DNA from: Sweltsa coloradensis
Lineage: Eukaryota; Arthropoda; Insecta; Plecoptera; Chloroperlidae
Assembly (NCBI GenBank): GCA_024449915.1
Contig: JAMZAV010000094.1
Span: 496,001-560,000, forward strand
Direction of reading: 5' to 3'
Length of the DNA stretch: 64,000 nt
Numbering within the stretch: position 1 is the first letter of the stretch; each line of letters starts with the position of its first letter. A model generated the notes under the pieces. It ran no database searches, was not told the DNA's origin, and saw only the letters and a program-made list of their open reading frames with translations. The position numbers and the translations under genes were made by a program. Below, piece after piece: positions 56,982 through 64,000 of this stretch.

Positions 56982-58529
56982 TTTCGCTGAATAAATTATT
57001 TTTATCACAATAGATTTGAAATGTGCGGAGGCAGGTAGAAATAAACCCATGTTCGCTCCCAAATTCGGTCACGCCAAAAAAAGGTGGAAAGGGAAAAATG
57101 CAGACAATAGACGGGACGACCGATCCCGGTCTCGTTCGCGGATGGTCACTTTGTATCTCAAAAATATATACACTTTAGTTGACAGAATACCGGGACACTT
57201 TGCCCCTCAAATTATCGGTACAAATCAGGCGCGGTTCTAGCCCCTAAAAATGTGGAACGACCTTGAACCTTGAATATTATGTATAGTTCTTTCTATGGCG
57301 TATTTATGACACAATACTCGTATTCAATGATTTTTTAAATTTGCATTTTCCGATCACATTAACAATAAAAAAAGAAAAATGGGGCTTCAAAGTAAAGAAA
57401 TTCTTTCAACGTGCAATCTGAAAAAAAAATGTATTTTATAAGCTTATTTGTATTGTAGGTAATGCAATATATCCTGATCATCCTTGATCTGATGAAATTA
57501 TTTAATGACGGAGGCAGTAGTAAATTTTGTACACAAATCACAATTTCATCTCAAAACAGAAATTTAGAAAAAATTATCAGAGAATTCAGGGACAGCCTGG
57601 GCCAAGTCAGGCCGCCCCGTAGAACCCCGCCTGGTACAGATACACCATTTTTACGAGTGTCTCGGGACACCGGTACGTCTGGTCACCTTATTCATAACGG
57701 CTGGGCGACACCTCGAAATCACCCCAACTCTGCTTGTTGTATAAGGTGTCCGAGTGTGTAGCGCACCGCGGCTTGGCTGCGGCGCCCTTAAGGGCTCCTA
57801 GATCCTCAAAACAATTCCTTTGAGTAGGTAAGCTACAAATGGCTGTTTTCTTCCAAAAGTAAAAGTACCTATTCATTAAGTGCATTTTAAATTGGGATCC
57901 TTTCCTTAATTTCACTCAAAAATCAAAAGTGAGACAGGATTAGGTTTAGAGATTTACAAGGTTCGCTAAAAATGTAATAACCATGAAAATTACGGTGTCT
58001 GTTAAAGATTGCGAAGAAACCAAAATCAAACAATTTGCAAATTTACGATCAATCGATAATCCATTCCTCGAAATTACAAAAACACATGATACATATTTTT
58101 ATTGATGATTTCCTCAGTGACAAAATATAATTTAACGTAAAGGACGTATCACACAATAAAGAAATCAACACAAAAAACAAACCAAATAAGTTAAACGTAA
58201 TATTAATATTGTTAGGTGGTTTGGTTGGTTAGAAAGAATAAACATTGATTACGCAATCAAATAGTGACAGTAGATTATTTTTATTGGATTGGATATTGCT
58301 TAACGTCTCATATTTATGCAACTTGGCTAATCGAGACGAAACTATTTTAATTAATTTATTATTATTGTTATTATTAATAAAAATAATAATAATCAAACAC
58401 TCGGTTCCAACATAAGTCAGGTCGGTGGTGACATATCACCAGTTTCTCGGGCTGTGGACTTTCAGTGCTTGCTAGCCAGGCTCAGCACCTCATCTTCTTC
58501 TTCGATGTCATACAGGCAATTCTACCAGT

Positions 58530-58534
<5 letters not shown>
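56523..58534. other. No gene recognised
   Basis: Includes an A-rich/AAT run at 56921-56983 and the right end of the candidate hAT-like composite at 57690. ORFs are short and without family resemblance. Confidence 0.35.
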
Positions 58535-58603
<69 letters not shown>

Positions 58604-58646
58604 TAATGCTAATATAAAATATAAATAATATAATAATAATAATACT
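58535..58646. repeat. (TAA)n microsatellite, target of the adjacent LINE
   Basis: More than twenty TAA/ATA units; it abuts the 5' truncation point of the R4/Dong-type LINE, whose 3' end at 60600-60638 is also TAA-rich. Confidence 0.85.
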
Positions 58647-60638
58647 AGCAGATAACTACAGATTCAATACAAATTAAACGTGGCATTTTCCAAGGTGACT
58701 CATTAAGTGCATTATGGTTTTGTCTGTCATTAAACCCACTGTCACATATGCTTAACGAATCGACATACGGATTTAAAATTAAGGACAATAATGTGGTATG
58801 TCACACAATTTCCCACCTATTCTACATGGATGACCTAAAGTTGTATGCATCAAATTTTGCTCAACTAAACAGTCTAGTCAATACAACATTAGAATTTAGT
58901 CAAGATATCTGCATGGAGTTTGGAGTAGACAAATGTAAGACGCTACATATCGAAAAGGGTAAGGTTACACAAGCAGAAGAGTTCCAGCTAGATGATGGAA
59001 ATAGGATTGGAATAATGGACGATAACGATGTATACAAATTTAGGATTCTCACAAGCTGCCAGAATTGAACATAAAGTAATGAAAGCAAAATTGATAGATA
59101 CATACAAGAAACGACTATAGTCTATCCTCAAGACGCAACTAAACGGTAAAAACAAGATCACAGCAATAAATACATATGCTGTACCAGTACTGACATATTC
59201 ATTCGGAATCATTAAATGGACGCAGACAGACATCCACGCGTTGGAAATATTAACTCGTACTACACTTACCAAACACAGAATACATCATCCTAAATCAGCA
59301 ATAGAGAGATTGACACTTCCAAGAGAAAAAGGAGGACGGGGCCTAATTGATCTGAACAACTTATATTATAAACAAATAGACATTTTACGAAAATACTTTT
59401 TTACAAAGAGCAACCAATCCACACTGCATAGGGCTGTGGTGCTAGCTGACAAATCATTAACTCCACTCAATCTAGCAAACGAAAATGTCAATCTACAAGG
59501 GAAACTCATAACTGACGCTTCAAAAGAGTTACGTCTCTCAGAAAAGACCCTACACAAGAGACATTATGATGAACTACACAAAGGTCACGTAGATATTAAA
59601 GCATCAAATAGGTGGTTAAACAACGGGGAACTATTTGGAGAAACAGAAGGTTTTATGATGGCTATTCAAGACAGAGTGATTGCGACGAACAATTATAAAA
59701 AAATACATAATACAAGATGCGACAGTAAACGATCAATGTAGAAAATGTAGTGCAAAGGGTGAAACAATCGAACACATCATATCCGGGTGCAAGTCACTAT
59801 GTCAAACAGATTACCTCTACAGACATAACCAAGTAGCTAACATTATTCATCAAAAACTAGCAATCAAGTACAACCTCATTGACACACACTCACCTTACTA
59901 CAAATACAAACCAGAGAAAGTACTAGATAGTAAAGATTACAAATTATATTACGACCGCACAGTTATAACAGACCAAACGATACATCACAACAGACCGGAT
60001 ATAATTATAATTGACAAGAAGAAACAAGAAACTACCCTTATCGACGTTGCTATCCCAATGTGCCATAACGTCGAGACCACGTGGAAGAAAAAAATTGATT
60101 AGTATAGTGAACTTGCAATTGAGATCAAGAAGATGTGGAAACAGAAAAAGGTAAATACAATCCCTTTCATTATATCAGCCAATGGCATAATACCGAAGAA
60201 GCTACATAAAAGCATTAAACAACTAGATCTTCAACCCAATGTATACATCGAGACTCAAAAGGCAGTAATACTCAACACGTGTAGAATAGTTCGTAAATTT
60301 CTAAACTAAGAATGATACTTCGAGATTTTGAGACAGCTTCCATCCTGACATGGTTTTCGTGGTTTCCCATAGTCCTAAGAGCAAATGCTAGGATGGCGAC
60401 GAGAAATCGGCCACGGACCGTACACAGCAGAAAGAAAACATCATCTACAAACAATATTACAATTTATAAATGACTTATTTTAGTTAGAGTTAAGACAAAA
60501 GTAATAATGTATGTAATAGGTACACATGGAAGTACTTGACGTAAGTCCGTACAACATGTTAGCTCCGGTTATAACCGAGTTTGTATGAAATACATCCAAT
60601 AAAATAATAAAAATAATTAATAATAAATTAATAATTGT
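58647..60638 (+). mobile_element. R4/Dong-type LINE, 5'-truncated, in a TAA repeat
   Basis: It contains the RT and restriction-like endonuclease remnants described at 58655-60309, then a 3' UTR ending in AATAAAATAATAAAAATAAT. Dong from silkworm, the founding member of this clade, inserts into TAA repeats. The same context here is strong support for the clade and for a genuine insertion. Confidence 0.8.
58655..60309 (+). pseudogene. R4/Dong-type LINE polyprotein remnant (RT and RLE)
   Basis: RT motif B reads KRGIFQGDSLSALWFCLSLN. The catalytic palm motif C is HLFYMDDLKLYA (YMDD), followed by FGVDKCKTL. After a frameshift near 59043, the frame continues GFSQAARIEHKVM and carries a TAG at 59117. 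From 59241, EKGGRGLIDL and further conserved blocks follow to 59700, where a second frameshift lies in an A-run. Then CRKCSAKGETIEHIISGC gives the zinc knuckle, and RPDIIIIDKKKQETTLIDVA the endonuclease catalytic block (D..D pattern). A TAG at 60100-60102 precedes the last ~68 codons, to the TAA at 60307-60309. At least two frameshifts and two stops make it inactive. RT motifs before B are lost. Confidence 0.85.
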
Positions 60639-61021
60639 AAGCAAACCTAATACTCCTTTGAGCCTGGTGACTTTAAAGAGGTTGTTGGGAACCCTGGAAG
60701 CTTCGTTTTTTTGTTAGAAGAATATGGATGGATTGTTCTCTCATCCCATGCAATGCACACTAGAAATATTTTAGTTAACGTATGGTGCAATATTATAATA
60801 GCTTTAACTACCAACAAGAAATGAGCACAAGTAACCTTATAGTGAAAATATTATATCTGAAAAATGCAAGTTGACTTTACATGATTTGAAGCCAAAACAT
60901 TTTTTAACAAATACGTTGTGCCAATTCACCAATATTTACCAAAATGACTTTTATGAAAGCAAAAAATATTAATTGTTACAGCCAGATCAGATATCTGGCT
61001 ACATCTACTAATCCGTAACTT
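60639..61021. other. No gene recognised
   Basis: AT-rich DNA between the LINE and the hairpin element. Confidence 0.4.
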
Positions 61022-62010
61022 GTAAAAACACAGCCAAACCTTCCACACTCAAAAGAAATGAGATATAAAAAAGGGCCAAGCTCACCTACCCTTCCACATT
61101 TGTGCATTCTTAATTCATAAACGTACAGTGTCCCGTAACAACATCCTAGAAAAGCTTGGCAAAATAGAATTTGCTTGATATTACGTTTAAATTAATAAGA
61201 CTAGGAAAACGCTAAAGTCCCGCCGCGTTGATGGATGAGCTTTTTAAAATTTTTAGTTTGCGTGGGATATCTTTACTTTTGCAAGTGCTTTGTTTTGCTG
61301 CCTACGCATTGTAGGTGATTGTTGTCAAGTTTCTATTGTTATCTGTCAATTGGTATTATTTACCGTAAAAAACTTATATTAAAAGCTTTATTTCTATGGA
61401 TTCTGGCTAACTTTTTCAACTTTTTCTTTCAAACGGTACTACATCACCATAACCTTAATGTCCATGTATAATATGAACGTTGTAGCCCCACCCGTTTGGT
61501 CAGAATTGGCCCAAATGTCACGAAAATATTGCACTAAAAATCGAAAAAAATCGTAAAAGTACGATATTCATGAGAAATATTTCTTCGATTGTACCCAAAA
61601 ACAATACACCTCTAAGTTCAGAGATTTCGAAGGTCCTGTCAAATTTTCATCAAGATCGGATATGCCGTTTGCCTGGTAGAGAGTTAACAAACAGACAGAA
61701 AAACAAAAAAAAACAAAAAACAAACAAACAAAAAAAAAACACCCGAGCTAAATTTTTTGGGGGTCAGTGAAATTGAAGTCTTCGCTTCGCTCATCCAAAA
61801 AAAAGAATTTGGATGAACTATTATGTTTAAATTAATACTAGTTGCAAATTCTATTTTGCCAAGCTTTTCTAGGATGTTGTTACGGGACACTGTACGTTTA
61901 TGAATTAAGAATGCGCAAATGTGGAAGGGTAGATGAGCTTGGCCCTTTTTTAGATCTCAATTCTTTTGAGTGTGTAAGGTTTGACTGTATTTTTACAAGT
62001 TTTTGTTATG
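61022..62010. mobile_element. Hairpin element family P, interrupted by a Helentron-like copy
   Basis: Arms about 61022-61182 and 61841-62010 are inverted copies (AACATCCTAGAAAAGCTTGG and CCAAGCTTTTCTAGGATGTT). The Helentron-like copy at 61201-61798 occupies the centre, flanked by related AAATTAATA sequence on both sides. Confidence 0.8.
61201..61798 (-). mobile_element. Helentron-like element, subfamily A, one-module copy (598 bp)
   Basis: Ends as in the 50-kb copies, but only one ~180-bp internal module instead of two, which explains the shorter length. Confidence 0.85.
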
Positions 62011-62121
62011 TGTGTGATCATGACTCACGAGTACTCCTATGCAAATTGTCAACCTATGGAATATTTTTTTGTCCTAGTGCATCTACATCCAAATCATCGT
62101 AATGTATATTGATGTTGTTAA

Positions 62122-62662
62122 CCCATCGGCTTACTCGCCGGTCGAATTAACGGGCTGTTTAAAATGCGCGCCGACTTACCTGGCCGTCGGATCGACGGGC
62201 TGGAACAGCGCGCTACATTATCGTCCGTTGTATGAGAATGGTTCGTCCAATCACCAAGAGATTGTGCTCAATGTACTCTACGCACTTCGCTGCATCTAAC
62301 GATGTGTTTGGCTCGTATCTCGGTCAAGTTTTAGCCTGTCTATGCTTGAAGGAAAGATTATGTTGGCATTCGTAGGCGGTATGGCGGCGAGCGCGCTATG
62401 GCGGCTACGGAAAATTGCAATATTTTGAAGGATATGTCTAAGATAAGGGGTGTGATATTTCGACACCAAGAAAAATTCGTAGGAAAGTTCATACACCCTA
62501 TCCATTTATTTAGGCTATATTTTAGTTTTTATTTCAAGTAAATCGGGTTATTTTTGTAGGAGCAGTGAATTTTTCGCTGAGGTGCGCTTCGCACCCCATT
62601 TCGTAAAAAATAAATGGATTTGAGGGGTACTGCGCAGCGATTTTTAATGGTAAACCGATGGG
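62122..62662. mobile_element. piggyBac-type MITE, TTAA-flanked, 541 bp
   Basis: Ends CCCATCGGCTTAC and (complement) CCCATCGGTTTAC, flanked by TTAA at 62118-62121 and 62663-62666. A TTAA duplication with CCC-starting ends is typical of piggyBac. No transposase. Confidence 0.82.
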
Positions 62663-62807
62663 TTAATAATCTAGTTCTTGTAATTTTCTCATCTAATTTT
62701 CTCCAGTGCTAATTTATATTTTATTTTTGTCTTTTATTTTATTTTCATCAATTGTGTTGGCAAGAGTAAAAATGGTTATTTAAATTTTGTTTCCTTGTCA
62801 GTTCTTT

Positions 62808-63442
62808 TTCGATGAGCGTAGCGAGCGAAGCGAAGATTCCATTTCACTACACTGGAGAAAAAAATCCGGAATGTATTTTTTCTTTTTTGTTGTATTTTTG
62901 TCTGTTTGTTAACACGATTCCGGCTAAACTGATACTCCAATTGCGATGAAATTTTATGGAGGCCTTTGAAATCTCTGAACTTAGAACTGCCACATTTTTG
63001 AGCGCAATCGAAAAATTATTTCTCATTAAAATCGCAATTTTACGATTTTTTTTATTTTTAAAATAACTCTTCGACGAATAACACCTACATGCTTTATCCA
63101 ATTGTAATGATTTGTTCACAGAACCTTAATTTTATGAATTGATATATTGGAGTGAAATTTGAGCGCGATCTTAAAATAATTTATTATGAAAATCGCAATT
63201 TTACACTTTTTTCGTTTTAAAACAAATATTTTTGACTTATAACACCTACATGCTTTATCCGATTGTAATGATATTATCAAAGAACCTTAATTTTATGAAT
63301 TTTTATGTTTGTGTGAAATTTGAGCGCAATCGAAAAATAATTTCTCATGAAAATACAGTAGCTATTTTATGCTTTTTTTGTTTAAAAAAAACAAACGCTC
63401 ATCCAACAATGCGCCTGAACAAGCGTTTGCGAAGCTTCCTAG
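62808..63442 (+). mobile_element. Helentron-like element, subfamily B, variant 3' end
   Basis: Starts TTCGATGAGCGTAGCGAGCG. It ends GCTCATCCAAC, then a different hairpin (AAGC..GCTT in CAAGCGTTTGCGAAGCTTCC) and CCTAG followed by T, shared with the copy ending at 35962. About two and a half internal modules. Confidence 0.8.
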
Positions 63443-63755
63443 TGTATGGGTTGTTGTTAATTTTCCTTTGTCAACCTTCAGTTTGAAAAAGATTTTAGAA
63501 TATATCGTATCGGACCGAATATATAGCGCGATGTTTTTTTCCAAAAATATAATCTAAAAAAACAGCACTCGCGTTATTTCCGCGCGCTTGCATTTGAAAT
63601 AGCGCCTGAACATAGGCCACCCGCAATACAACTCCTGCGCATCTGCTGCTGCGCTTCGCCTCACCCACCCACTCGATGCCAGCTGAACTCGGGCGAACCT
63701 AGCAGTCTCGCTGTCTGCTAGTTGTCGCACAGTATTCGTCGTGATCACGTCGTGA

Positions 63756-63935
63756 CCTAGCTTACTCGTTGCATGGAACAAGATTTCCCCCGACAGCATT
63801 GTGCGTGGTTTAAAAAAATGCTGTATTTCAAGTGAAATGGATGGAACAGTGGATGATGTTCTGTGGGAAGAGGAGGGGGAAGTTGAAACTGCTGATGAGG
63901 ACAACTCATCTTCTGACCAGGAATCAGACTGGTGA
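63756..63935 (+). pseudogene. pogo/Tigger-type transposase C-terminus
   Basis: The plus-strand frame PSLLVAWNKISPDSIVRGLK then KKCCISSEMDGTVDDVLW, ending in an acidic tail (EEEGEVETADEDNSSSDQES, D, W, stop at 63933-63935), matches the end of pogo/Tigger DDE transposases: W..IS...I..SFKKCGI...DG.EDD.LW followed by acidic residues. An in-frame TGA lies directly upstream at 63753-63755, and the sequence to 63600 looks degraded, so the catalytic domain is missing. It would be a 59-residue remnant. A domesticated exon cannot be excluded, since the window ends at 64000. Confidence 0.65.
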
Positions 63936-64000
63936 ACTGTAGACTGTGGTTGGCATATGTGAGCTTGTGCTTGGCCCTACCCTGTTAAAAACCATAGGCC

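Larger units (their letters stand above)
52477..57690. mobile_element. Candidate hAT-like composite, TAAGGTGACCA ends
   Basis: TAAGGTGACCA at 52477 and its inverse TGGTCACCTTA ending at 57690, with similar 8-bp flanks TTCATGTC (52469-52476) and TTCATAAC (57691-57698), 6 of 8 matching. If real, it has been filled by Helentron-like copies and fold-back elements. No transposase remains. Confidence 0.4.

Noticed and set aside
63554..63904. 116-residue minus-strand ORF
   Set aside because: It is antisense to the pogo/Tigger-like C-terminal frame on the plus strand, which has recognisable motifs.

Overview
The window is eukaryotic and almost certainly from a marine invertebrate. It is AT-rich, has no operons, carries one gene split over five widely spaced exons, and is packed with layered transposon debris. 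The palindromic word TAGGCCTA and its extensions occur throughout. I associate that bias with echinoderm and hemichordate genomes, but this is only an impression from memory, so the species assignment is tentative.

Host gene. One credible protein-coding gene runs on the minus strand. Its start codon is at 40583 and its stop at 7002, with CDS exons at 40527-40583, 18328-18454, 12176-12334, 9436-9638 and 7002-7154. All four introns are GT-AG and all splice phases agree. The 232-residue product is low-complexity and charged, with an RGRP AT-hook core followed by an acidic stretch, as in HMGA-type chromatin proteins. A promoter-like patch with a YY1-type AAGATGGCGG and a GTCACGTGAC E-box lies about 100 bp upstream of the ATG. 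A 90-bp tandem duplication covers the 3' boundary of exon 3.

Layout of mobile DNA. 0-0.84 kb: Penelope-like GIY-YIG fragment between inverted repeats. 1.4-3.3 kb: tandem ~490-bp units, each pairing a tRNA-like T-arm with a hammerhead ribozyme (one intact, one decayed), the second unit split by a TA-flanked MITE. 3.8-4.5 kb: SINEs with a nested MITE. 7.8-11.1 kb: two hAT-type elements with perfect 8-bp target duplications. 14-17.5 kb: Helentron-like copies and a MITE with ~165-bp inverted repeats. 18.7-25.5 kb: tandem segmental duplication containing a GGGGTAA-ended transposon family, with three later insertions in one copy and a stretch that looks like poor consensus sequence. 26.8-27.8 kb: LINE endonuclease remnant split by a MITE. 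30-37.5 kb: multi-level nest (hAT-like element, Helentron-like element, ORF-bearing insert, plus a 1-kb palindrome). 41-43 kb: Helentron copy and LINE RT fragment. 50-54 kb: cluster of Helentron-like copies including one inserted into another. 55-56 kb: ~680-bp palindrome. 58.5-60.6 kb: R4/Dong-type LINE inside a TAA repeat. 61-62.7 kb: hairpin element interrupted by a Helentron copy, then a piggyBac-type MITE. 62.8-64 kb: another Helentron copy and the C-terminus of a pogo/Tigger transposase.

The dominant repeat family, at least a dozen copies, has the terminal architecture of non-autonomous Helentrons. It starts TTGGATGAGC, has the same motif inverted just inside the 3' end, then a short hairpin, then CCTAG followed by T. 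Nested and self-nested copies, and paralogous empty sites inside the window, give precise boundaries for many elements. No CRISPR arrays, rRNA genes or convincing functional tRNA genes were seen. Stretches not described as elements are intronic or intergenic sequence with no recognisable content.
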